Positions 37,551-45,190 of a stretch of 64,000 nt of DNA are shown one piece after another (the first letter of the stretch is position 1; every line of letters starts with the position of its first letter). The notes under the pieces were generated by a model that saw only the letters and a program-made list of their open reading frames with translations, was not told the DNA's origin and did no database searches. The stretch comes from SZAS-103 sp038216155 (GTDB taxonomy: Bacteria; Pseudomonadota; Gammaproteobacteria; Xanthomonadales; Xanthomonadaceae): the NCBI GenBank assembly GCA_038216155.1, contig JBBQQH010000004.1, positions 1 to 64,000 of the forward strand, in the 5' to 3' direction. The position numbers and the translations under genes are program-made.

Positions 37551-38831
37551 ATGAACACATCGCCTGCGTCATTGTCCGAGCGCTTTGCCGCGGTGCGTCG
37601 ACAGAGTGTCGCGTTGGCCGCGCCGCTGTCGGCGGAAGACGCGATGGTGCAAAGCATGCCCGATGCAAGCCCTACGAAATGGCATCTGGCCCACACCACC
37701 TGGTTTTTCGAAACCTTCGTGCTTGGCGCGTTGCCCGGCTACGTGGCAATTCACCCGCGTTGGGATTACCTGTTCAACAGTTACTACAACTCGGTCGGTC
37801 CGATGCACGCGCGACCGCGTCGCGGCCTATTGTCGCGACCGTCGCTGACGCAGGTGCTGGATTGGCGCGAGCAGGTCGACGCGCGGACTGAGCGCGCGCT
37901 TGCGCGTGGCGATTTCGACGGCAGCCTGCAACAGCGCATCGCACTTGGCCTTCAGCACGAGCAGCAGCATCAGGAATTGTTGCTGACCGACATCAAGCAC
38001 GCGTTTTGGTGCAATCCGTTGCAGCCCGCGTATCGCGATGATCTGCCAACGCCTTCGATGGCGGCCGCGCCTGCACTACGCTGGATCAGCGGCGTCGAAG
38101 GTGTCAACGAAATCGGTGCGCCGCCATGGCCACAGCACGCGCGCTTTGCGTTCGACAGCGAGTCGCCACGGCACCGCGCGCTGTTGCATCCGCATGCGCT
38201 TGCTGCGCGGCTCGCTACCAATGCCGAGTACCGGCAGTTCATCGAAGACGGCGGCTATCGCACGGCGACGCTGTGGCTCAGCGAAGGCTGGGCACAGGTA
38301 CAGGCGGAGGGCTGGGTCGCGCCGCTGTACTGGGATGCCGATTGCACGAACGAGTTCACCCTGGGCGGACTGCGCACGATCGATCCAGGCGCGCCGGTTG
38401 CTCACATCAGCTATTACGAGGCCGATGCATTCGCGCGCTGGGCCGGTGCGCGGTTGCCGACAGAATTTGAATGGGAACATGCGGCTGCGTCGATTCCGGT
38501 GCGCGGAAATTTTGTCGAATCGCGGCGACTGCAGCCCGGTGTCTCCAAGGATGTCGATGACATGCACGCTGCTTCGGCGGAATCGGATTTCACCCAACTA
38601 TTCGGCGATGTTTGGGAATGGACCAGCAGTGCCTATCTCCCGTATCCCGGATTCGCGCCATTGCCCGGCAGCCTGGGCGAATACAACGGCAAGTTCATGT
38701 GCGGGCAGCAGGTGCTGCGCGGCGGCAGTTGCGCTAGCCCGGCCGACCATCTGCGCGCGAGCTATCGCAACTTTTTTCCACCATCAGCACGCTGGCAGTT
38801 TTCCGGTGTGCGGCTTGCAAGGGATTGCTGA
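37551..38831 (+). CDS. egtB: Ergothioneine biosynthesis sulfoxide synthase EgtB
   Basis: EgtB uses a non-haem iron and oxygen to attach cysteine or gamma-glutamylcysteine sulfur to hercynine. The 426-residue protein has an N-terminal DinB-like domain with KWHLAHTTWFFE (iron ligand H48) and the HxxxHxE motif H136, H140, E142 in HEQQHQE. A C-terminal formylglycine-generating-enzyme domain follows, with GDVWEWTSS and LRGGSCASP. GAGGCGG lies about 12 bases before the ATG. egtD follows with a TGATG overlap, a coupled pair. Confidence 0.95.
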   Translation: MNTSPASLSERFAAVRRQSVALAAPLSAEDAMVQSMPDASPTKWHLAHTTWFFETFVLGALPGYVAIHPRWDYLFNSYYNSVGPMHARPRRGLLSRPSLTQVLDWREQVDARTERALARGDFDGSLQQRIALGLQHEQQHQELLLTDIKHAFWCNPLQPAYRDDLPTPSMAAAPALRWISGVEGVNEIGAPPWPQHARFAFDSESPRHRALLHPHALAARLATNAEYRQFIEDGGYRTATLWLSEGWAQVQAEGWVAPLYWDADCTNEFTLGGLRTIDPGAPVAHISYYEADAFARWAGARLPTEFEWEHAAASIPVRGNFVESRRLQPGVSKDVDDMHAASAESDFTQLFGDVWEWTSSAYLPYPGFAPLPGSLGEYNGKFMCGQQVLRGGSCASPADHLRASYRNFFPPSARWQFSGVRLARDC

Positions 38832-39829
38832 TGAATGCCGCAACACAGGCTCGTCCCGAAATCGAATTGACCGACCTGCGGCCGACGCCGGACGATATCC
38901 GTCGCGACGCATTGATTGGTTTGACGCGCACGCCCAAGCGGCTGCCATCAAAGTATTTCTACGATGCGCGAGGCTCGCAGTTGTTCGAGGCGATCACCCG
39001 CGAACCCGAGTATTACCTCACCCGCACCGAGATCGCGCTGATGGAATCGCGCATCGGCGAGATGGTCGATGCGATCGGCGCGAATGCGCACGTGGTCGAG
39101 TACGGCAGCGGCAGCGGGCGCAAGACGCGCTTGCTGCTGGAGGCGCTTGCTGATCCGGTTGCCTACACGCCGATCGAGATTTCGCGCAGCGCGTTGCTGG
39201 GCATGGTCGAGCGCCTGAGCGAGGAATTTCCGGCAGTGCAGATGCTGCCAGTGTGTGCTGATTTCACCCAGCCAGTGGCATTGCCGAGACCTTCGCGGCC
39301 GGCGCAGCACACGCTGGTGTTTTTTCCCGGTTCGACGCTGGGCAATTTCACCGATGTCGAAGCGGTGACGCTGTTGCGTGCGATGCGCGAGACCTTGTGC
39401 GCGCACGGCTCGCCAGAACAAGGCGCGGCGCTGATCGGCATCGACCTGCAAAAGGATCCGGCGTTGATCGAAGCGGCGTACAACGATGCGGCTGGTGTCA
39501 CTGCAGAGTTCACCTTGAACCTGCTGGCGCGATTGAATCGCGAGATCGGCAGCGACTTCGATCTGCATGAGTTCGGTCACCGCGCGTTTTATGACGCCAT
39601 CAAAGGCCGGATCGAGACGTTTTTGATTAGCCAACGCGCGCAGGTGGTGACGATCGGGTCGCAGCAGTTTTCGTTCGCCATTGATGAGCCAATGCAGGTC
39701 GAATACAGCCGCAAGTACACGGATGCCAGCTTTGCCGCCCTCGCGGCGGAGGCCGGGCTTGCTGTCACCGATGCATGGGACGATCCGAAACACTGGTTTG
39801 GGCTGCGGCTGCTGCGCCCCTTGGATTGA
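38831..39829 (+). CDS. egtD: L-histidine N-alpha-methyltransferase EgtD
   Basis: EgtD trimethylates the alpha-amino group of histidine to give hercynine using S-adenosylmethionine. The 332-residue protein shows the family motifs LTRTPKRLPSKYFYDARGSQ, EPEYYLTRTE and VEYGSGSGRKTRLLLEAL. The start at 38831 overlaps the egtB stop by one base (TGATG). Together with EgtB this gives the core ergothioneine pathway; no egtA (glutamate-cysteine ligase) or egtC (amidohydrolase) is visible in the window. Confidence 0.96.
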   Translation: MNAATQARPEIELTDLRPTPDDIRRDALIGLTRTPKRLPSKYFYDARGSQLFEAITREPEYYLTRTEIALMESRIGEMVDAIGANAHVVEYGSGSGRKTRLLLEALADPVAYTPIEISRSALLGMVERLSEEFPAVQMLPVCADFTQPVALPRPSRPAQHTLVFFPGSTLGNFTDVEAVTLLRAMRETLCAHGSPEQGAALIGIDLQKDPALIEAAYNDAAGVTAEFTLNLLARLNREIGSDFDLHEFGHRAFYDAIKGRIETFLISQRAQVVTIGSQQFSFAIDEPMQVEYSRKYTDASFAALAAEAGLAVTDAWDDPKHWFGLRLLRPLD

Positions 39830-39997
39830 TCCGGCGCGTCGATCATCTGGATTGAGGCAGTCGCATTGAATCGGGCGCTTTGACTCAATCGCCGAGATCA
39901 AGTCTGCGCACCGATCCACACCAAGCACGCGCGGCAACCGCGCTGGCTGCGGTACTGCATGGGCTAGACTGCGCGCTGGCAATTTCTGGAACCGCGC

Positions 39998-41362
39998 GTG
40001 GAGTCTTCCACTATCGCCGCCGGCCCGCGCCGTGCCGCGGTCATCTTCATCTTCATCACGGTGATGATCGACATCCTGTCGTTCGGGGTGATCATCCCGG
40101 TGTTGCCACACCTGATTAAATCCATGGCAGGCGGCAGCTTCGTCCAGGCCGCGCATTGGGTCGGCTGGTTCGGCACCGCATTCGCAGTGATGCAGTTTGT
40201 GTTTTCGCCGGTACAGGGCGCGCTTTCGGATCATTTTGGGCGACGCCCCGTGATTCTGCTGTCCAATCTCGGGCTGGGTCTGGATTTCCTGCTGATGTCG
40301 GTGGTCAACACGCTGCCGCTGCTGTTTATCGGCCGCATCATTTCCGGCATCACCTCGGCCAGCTTCAGCACCGCCAATGCGTACATCGCCGACGTCACAC
40401 CGCCGGCCAAACGCGCGGGCGCATTCGGCATGTTGGGCGCGGCGTTCGGCATTGGATTTGTGTTCGGACCGGCGATCGGCAGCCTGCTGGCGGTCTGGCA
40501 TCCGCGCGCGCCGTTCGTGGCAGCAGCGGTGCTGAGTCTGGTCAACTTTTGCTACGGATACTTCGTGTTGCCCGAATCGCTGCCGCCTGATCGCCGCAGT
40601 GGTTTCAGCTGGAAGCGCGCCAATCCGGTCGGTGCATTGATGCTGCTCAAGCGCTATCCACAAGTGGCAGGACTGGCGGCGGTATTGTTCCTGTTTCAGT
40701 TGGCCCATTACGTATTCAACAGCGTCTTCGTGCTGTACGCCGATTACCGCTATGGCTGGGGCCAGCAGCAGGTCGGCTATGTGCTGGCCGGTGTCGGCGT
40801 GCTCGGCGCGTTCGTGCAGGCGTGGCTGGCGCGGCGTGCGGTGGCATCGCTCGGCGAGCGACGCACCTTGCTGCTGGGTGTGGTCGCGGGAATTGCGGGA
40901 TTCTGCCTGTACGGGTTCGCCAGTACCGGATGGGTGTTTCTGCTGGCGATGCCGATCGGCGCCTTATGGGGACTGGCCAATCCCGCGGCGCAATCGATCA
41001 TGACCCGCCAGGTCGATCCGCACGAACAAGGCCGGCTGCAGGGCAGCGTTTCATCGTTGGCAAGCACCGCCGGCATCTTCGGGCCGACCTTGTTCACTAG
41101 CGTATTCGCGCTGTTCATCGGCGCACACGCGCCGGTGCATTTGCCGGGGGCGCCATTTCTGCTCTCGGCGGCACTGCTGGTTGTTGCGCTGGCCATTGCC
41201 GCGTATGCGATGCGCCATTACCGCACACCCGATCTCGACGAAACCGCAGTCCGCGCAAATCCCGACGCGGCGGGTAGCGATGCAATCGCCGCTGCAGGTG
41301 GCGGGTTGGCGGCGCCGATCACGCCGTCCATGCACGGTGAAGCGGCGGACAACGTGCCTTGA
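39998..41362 (+). CDS. MFS transporter, TetA/TCR-like drug-efflux type
   Basis: The 454-residue protein is a 12-helix major facilitator antiporter. Motif A is visible as GALSDHFGRRPVILLSN between helices 2 and 3, and the first helix contains ITVMIDILSFGVIIPVLP, the pattern of the tetracycline-resistance (TCR/Tet) subgroup. A central loop follows FVLPESLPPDRR. The C-terminal tail of about 45 residues is hydrophilic. The start is GTG. Chromosomal members without selection often have unknown or broad substrates, so resistance cannot be claimed from sequence. Confidence 0.88.
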   Translation: MESSTIAAGPRRAAVIFIFITVMIDILSFGVIIPVLPHLIKSMAGGSFVQAAHWVGWFGTAFAVMQFVFSPVQGALSDHFGRRPVILLSNLGLGLDFLLMSVVNTLPLLFIGRIISGITSASFSTANAYIADVTPPAKRAGAFGMLGAAFGIGFVFGPAIGSLLAVWHPRAPFVAAAVLSLVNFCYGYFVLPESLPPDRRSGFSWKRANPVGALMLLKRYPQVAGLAAVLFLFQLAHYVFNSVFVLYADYRYGWGQQQVGYVLAGVGVLGAFVQAWLARRAVASLGERRTLLLGVVAGIAGFCLYGFASTGWVFLLAMPIGALWGLANPAAQSIMTRQVDPHEQGRLQGSVSSLASTAGIFGPTLFTSVFALFIGAHAPVHLPGAPFLLSAALLVVALAIAAYAMRHYRTPDLDETAVRANPDAAGSDAIAAAGGGLAAPITPSMHGEAADNVP

Positions 41363-41402
41363 GCAATACCACGATTTGTTCGGGCGAGCGAAGTCCAGGC
41401 AC

Positions 41403-41434
41403 AAAAAACCCGACCGGATTGCTCCAGTCGGGTT
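41403..41434 (-). terminator. Rho-independent terminator of the PA2169-family gene
   Basis: Read on the minus strand, AACCCGAC and GTCGGGTT (41427-41434 and 41407-41414) form an 8-pair stem with a 12-base loop, and a T tract (TTTTTT) follows. It lies 67 bases after the stop of the PA2169-type gene and also faces the end of the MFS gene. Confidence 0.85.
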
Positions 41435-41501
41435 CGTGTTGCTTGATCGTCGGGCGTATATCAATGCTGCAATAACAAACCTTCGATATCTACGCGTTTG
41501 C

Positions 41502-41948
41502 TTACGCGGCTTTCTTCAGTGCCACCTTGCGGCTACTCATGATCTCATGGCAGTTGCGCACTTCCGGCAGCAGGCGATTAAGCGTCATACGGGCGCTGGG
41601 CGAAATTTCCTTGTCCTGCAGCGCGTCGTTGAAACCCTTCAGCAGACGATCCTCGGATTCTTCAAGCTGCGCCACGAACGAATACGTCTTGTCGCCGAAC
41701 TTGGCACGCAGATCGCCGTACATCTTGTTGAAGCTACCGACCCAGGTACCCGAATCCGGTGGCGTGCCGCCAGTGGTGCGAATCTCGCTGGACAGGCTGG
41801 TGACGATGTCGCCCTTCACTGTCGCGATACCGGTAAACAGCGTGCGCAACTCGGGGTTGTCGATCTTGGTCGCGGCATCTTCGTAAAAGCTTTTGCCGTC
41901 GCGGGCCACGGAGACCAGATCGTTAAGAATGTGATTACTATGGTTCAT
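41502..41948 (-). CDS. PA2169-family four-helix-bundle protein (DUF2383)
   Basis: The 148-residue product is all-helical and begins MNHSNHILNDLVSVARDGKSF, followed by LRTLFTGIATVKGDIV, the pattern of the DUF2383/PA2169 family of ferritin-like bundles. The family is linked to stress in the literature; the function here is unknown. GGAG lies about 7 bases before the ATG at 41948; the longer open frame upstream lacks such support. Confidence 0.8.
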   Translation of the reverse strand: MNHSNHILNDLVSVARDGKSFYEDAATKIDNPELRTLFTGIATVKGDIVTSLSSEIRTTGGTPPDSGTWVGSFNKMYGDLRAKFGDKTYSFVAQLEESEDRLLKGFNDALQDKEISPSARMTLNRLLPEVRNCHEIMSSRKVALKKAA

Positions 41949-42117
41949 CGAATTTCTCCATTTTGAATGAATTGCAGTCGAGGCAATTAAATGATTCGGA
42001 TCGCATTGCACGATCGCCTCCGACCGTTGCAGCAGGCAGCGTGGCATCTCTCCGATGCGCCGCATGAATTACTCACTGCTTGATGATCATTCTACGCTTG
42101 CGGTGCTGAACCTGGCG

Positions 42118-42137
42118 TTATTTCAGCGCTGAACTAA
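42118..42137. repeat. 20-base near-palindrome
   Basis: TTATTTCAGCGCTGAACTAA has a perfect 12-base core (TTCAGCGCTGAA, 42122-42133) and matching TTA/TAA ends, with one mismatched pair between them. It lies about 170 bases upstream of the PA2169-type gene start. It could be an operator for a dimeric regulator or a fold at the end of the remnant gene; there is no flanking T-run. Confidence 0.6.
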
Positions 42138-42151
42138 TTTCAATCGATGCG

Positions 42152-42316
42152 CTAAAAGGCGCATGGCAGCTTACTTTCCAGAGAACGAATCAGGAATTGG
42201 ATGCTGCCCGTTGGGTCGGCACCGCGCTGCGAATATTGCGTTGTCTGTGCAACCACGGCGCCGAATTTGGTGAGCACCACGTGATATGAGCATCGTGCTG
42301 CCGTCCTCGGCAAGCA
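42152..42316 (-). pseudogene. Possible remnant of a small protein gene (C-terminal part)
   Basis: On the minus strand this 55-codon frame is open to a TAG at 42152 and reads like real protein in its last 45 residues (for example YHVVLTKFGAVVAQTTQ and GSIQFLIRSLESK), with many GC-ending codons, as in nearby genes. Upstream it is closed by TGA at 42317-42319, and other frames continue with a plausible stretch containing RYRMMLAEDGSTML. That pattern suggests an old gene broken by a frameshift. I do not recognise the family, and no ATG or ribosome site is present within it. Confidence 0.3.
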
Positions 42317-42604
42317 TCATTCTGTAGCGCTTGCGCACGCGCGTGAGTGCATTGCCCGGCTTCACCCTGCAACGTGTATTCCTAGCGAAACACGTTGCCC
42401 ATGCGTAACCGGTGGCGAGACCGATCACGTCGCTTGCGGTGGCATCGAACCGGTGCACATCCCACGACGAATGTGCCAGATGCGTTTCTGCTTGCGCGCA
42501 TCGTGCGAATCGAACCCGCACTCCGGTGAAATCCGCTGCTCCGCCGTGCGCCGAGTCGTCGGCCGGCGTATGCTCCTGCGGTGCGTGGATCTTCAGGGGG
42601 AGCG

Positions 42605-43564
42605 ATGGCCGCTCAAGACGTTTCCGCAGCAGCCAAGTCTGGCGAGCAAGCGCCAAGAAAAGTGCTGGACTGCCTGGTCATTGGCGCCGGCCCGGCCGGT
42701 TTGACCGCTGCAACCTATCTTGCGCGATTCAATCGCAGCGTGGTGGTGGTCAGCGCGGGTGCGAGTCGCGCCCATTACATTCCGGTCAGCCATAATTGCC
42801 CAGGATTTCCATTCGGCATCTCAGGTACCGAGCTGCTGACCAAGCTGACCGATCAGGCGCTTCAGTTTGGGGTCGAGATCGTGGACGCTCGGGTGCATCG
42901 CATCAGTCGCGAGAAATCACGCTTCATCGCGCACGCCGATCGCGAGCAATGGACGGCGGCGATGATTCTGCTGGCGACCGGGATCGTCGATCGCCTGCCG
43001 CCAGTGCGACGCGTGGAAAAAGGCATCGCCGATGCCGTGGTGCGCATCTGCGCGGTGTGCGACGGCTATGAGGCGCGCAACGATCGCATCGCGGTGTACG
43101 GCCCGCCGGCGACGGTGATAGACCACGCCAGCTTCCTGCGTACCTACTCACAGCGGGTGACGGCGGTGCTCTCGGAACCGGGCGAGCTGACGCCGGCAAA
43201 CCGGATGCTGGCGCTCAAGCTCGATGTTGCAGTGCGGCCACCGCCGGCGACGATCAAGCTGGTCAAGGGCGACGACGGTAAAGTGGTCGCCTGTCAGATC
43301 GATTGGCCCGACCGCAGCGAGACATTCGATTCGCTGTATCCGGTGCTGGGCGCCGATGCCAAGGCCGGGCTGGCGACCGCGCTGGGTGCGCGCGTGGATG
43401 GCGATGGCGAATTGATTGTCGACGCCAAACTGCAAACCAGTGTCGACAAACTGTACGCAGCCGGCGACGTGGTCAGCTCGTTAAACCAGATCAGCGTGGC
43501 CGTGGGGCACGCCGCAATCGCAGCAACCGCGATCCATCACCGGCTTGAATCAAACGCGCTGTAA
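42605..43564 (+). CDS. Thioredoxin-reductase-like FAD oxidoreductase
   Basis: The 319-residue protein has the FAD site GAGPAG (27-32), an internal CAVC redox pair (C149, C152) in RICAVCDGYEARN at the position of the thioredoxin-reductase active site, and C-terminal AAGDVVSSLNQISVAVGHA. The NADPH-binding turn, normally GGGxxA, is replaced by YGPPATVIDHASFL. It may therefore use another electron donor, or may be a divergent reductase or oxidase. A GGGGGAG site sits 3 bases before the ATG at 42605. The partner and substrate are unknown. Confidence 0.82.
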   Translation: MAAQDVSAAAKSGEQAPRKVLDCLVIGAGPAGLTAATYLARFNRSVVVVSAGASRAHYIPVSHNCPGFPFGISGTELLTKLTDQALQFGVEIVDARVHRISREKSRFIAHADREQWTAAMILLATGIVDRLPPVRRVEKGIADAVVRICAVCDGYEARNDRIAVYGPPATVIDHASFLRTYSQRVTAVLSEPGELTPANRMLALKLDVAVRPPPATIKLVKGDDGKVVACQIDWPDRSETFDSLYPVLGADAKAGLATALGARVDGDGELIVDAKLQTSVDKLYAAGDVVSSLNQISVAVGHAAIAATAIHHRLESNAL

Positions 43565-43600
43565 CAGTCGATTGCGCGCGAACCTGGCGGCGCGTTGTGT

Positions 43601-44326
43601 TTAGTTCGATGTTGCGCCCGGACCGGCGATGACCAACTTGGCCAGAACCGCATCACCCTGATTTTGCAGTTCGGCGGCGCTCATCTCGGTCATTACCAGC
43701 GCCTCGGCCACGCACCATGCGCGTTCCCAGCGGCTCAGCGGGCGCTGGCCCTGGGCGACCGCCATCAGCTCTTCGCGTGTGTGCGCGAGGTCATTGGGAT
43801 CGTCCTCGGCCACCGGCGTGGGCAGCGCAGCACCGGGCGAAGCGGCGGCTTTGAGCAGGATATTCAAGCGGCGCTGTGTGCATTCGCTTTCCGTGCCTAT
43901 TGCATCGCGCCCGACCAGCGACACCGCGCCGGACAGCATCTGCCGCAACGCCGCAAGCTCGGCTGAGTCGGACTGATACGCGACGTCCTTGGTTTCCAGC
44001 TGCGACTGCAGGTGCAGGATCTCAGTGGACTGGTCGTGCAGTACGTCGGCGTCCAGCATCTCGTGCACGCGCTCGACCATGCGCGAATGCAGGTCAGGAT
44101 GCGTGAGCCGCAGGTTGCGCGCCGCGATCTGCCAGGCCAGCGCGACTTGTTGCGCGCTGAAGGTTTCCGGTTCCATCCGGCTCTCCTCGACCTCTGCTTG
44201 TTCCACCTTGCGCACGGCGATGTCGATGCGCTCGCGCAGCGGGTCTTCGGCAAAATTCTTGTTGCTACGCCGCAGCGCGGTGCGGCAATCAAGCAGGAGG
44301 TTGCGCAGTTCCTTCGAATTATCCAT
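43601..44326 (-). CDS. Hypothetical helical protein
   Basis: The 241-residue product is hydrophilic, Glu- and Ala-rich and predicted mostly helical, with coiled-coil-like stretches (for example LHLQSQLETKDVAYQSDSAE). No signal peptide, membrane segment or catalytic motif is seen. I do not recognise the family. It converges with the flavoprotein gene and diverges from the DUF938 gene; codon use is like that of its neighbours. Confidence 0.72.
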   Translation of the reverse strand: MDNSKELRNLLLDCRTALRRSNKNFAEDPLRERIDIAVRKVEQAEVEESRMEPETFSAQQVALAWQIAARNLRLTHPDLHSRMVERVHEMLDADVLHDQSTEILHLQSQLETKDVAYQSDSAELAALRQMLSGAVSLVGRDAIGTESECTQRRLNILLKAAASPGAALPTPVAEDDPNDLAHTREELMAVAQGQRPLSRWERAWCVAEALVMTEMSAAELQNQGDAVLAKLVIAGPGATSN

Positions 44327-44520
44327 CGGCCGACCGCATCAATGGGTGGTGCGCGCCATCATAAGCCCACGGCCGGCAGACTTTGCGATTGTGACCAAAA
44401 ACCAACATCAGCCGCGGGCCGCATCGCTACACTCTCATCACATAAGCTGTTTGTCTTTCGCAGGTGGCCTGCAAGTAGCGCAAGCGGTCAGCCAAGTATC
44501 AGATCAGACGAAAAGCGACC

Positions 44521-45150
44521 ATGCCTGACAAACCCCACGCCCCTGCGACCGAACGCAATCGTGCGCCGATCCTTGAGGTGCTGCGCGAATGCTTTGCTGA
44601 TAGTAATCGGGTGCTGGAAATAGGCTCTGGCACTGGCGAGCATGCGGTGCATTTTGCGGCGCAGATGCCTTGGCTGACTTGGCAGTGTTCGGATCTGGCG
44701 GAAAATCTGCCGGGCATTCGTGACTGGCTGACAGACGCCGGCTTGTCCAACACGCCGACTCCGCTTGAACTCGACGCCGCGCGCCTGGCCGCGGCTGATG
44801 CGCCGTCGATCATTGCGCCAGGCGCGTTCGACGCGGCGTTCAGCGCCAACACCCTGCACATCATGGGTTGGGCGGACGTGGAATTGCTGTTCAAGGGCTT
44901 CGACCGTGCGCTGGCAGACGCTGCGACGCTGGTGATCTACGGACCGTTCAACCGCGATGGCGCCTACACCAGCGACAGCAATCGCGCGTTCGATGGCTGC
45001 CTGAAGGAGGGCGATCCGCGCTCGGGTATCCGCGATCTGGAAGCAGCCACCGCGCTTGCCGATGCAATCGGCTTGGGGTTAATCACCGATCGCGCGATGC
45101 CGGCCAACAACCGTTGCCTGGTCTGGCGGCGTGGCGCAGCAACCAATTGA
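44521..45150 (+). CDS. DUF938 SAM-dependent methyltransferase-like protein
   Basis: The 209-residue protein has an N-terminal RNRAPILEVLRECF segment, the S-adenosylmethionine site VLEIGSGTGEHAVHFA (residues about 31-46), and later FSANTLHIMGW and YGPFNRDGAYTSDSN, the DUF938 hallmark. The substrate is unknown; no neighbour suggests one. Confidence 0.86.
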   Translation: MPDKPHAPATERNRAPILEVLRECFADSNRVLEIGSGTGEHAVHFAAQMPWLTWQCSDLAENLPGIRDWLTDAGLSNTPTPLELDAARLAAADAPSIIAPGAFDAAFSANTLHIMGWADVELLFKGFDRALADAATLVIYGPFNRDGAYTSDSNRAFDGCLKEGDPRSGIRDLEAATALADAIGLGLITDRAMPANNRCLVWRRGAATN

Positions 45151-45190
45151 TTGGCTGCAGTGAACAAAGCGCCGCAGCCAGCGAAACGAT

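Larger units (their letters stand above)
41949..42604. other. Gene-poor region with a coding remnant and a palindrome
   Basis: This 656-base stretch holds no complete gene that I can support. It presumably carries the promoter of the PA2169-type gene at its left end and of the flavoprotein gene at its right end. Two features are listed separately: a near-palindrome at 42118-42137 and a possible coding remnant at 42152-42316. Confidence 0.6.

Noticed and set aside
38948..40708. 586-codon minus-strand frame spanning egtD and the MFS gene
   Set aside because: It is antisense to two clear genes; its sequence is rich in Gln, Arg and His with no domain.
39998..41362. Tetracycline-resistance determinant
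   Set aside because: The protein is TetA/TCR-like, but there is no adjacent tetR or mobile element, and chromosomal homologs often do not give resistance, so only the family is claimed.
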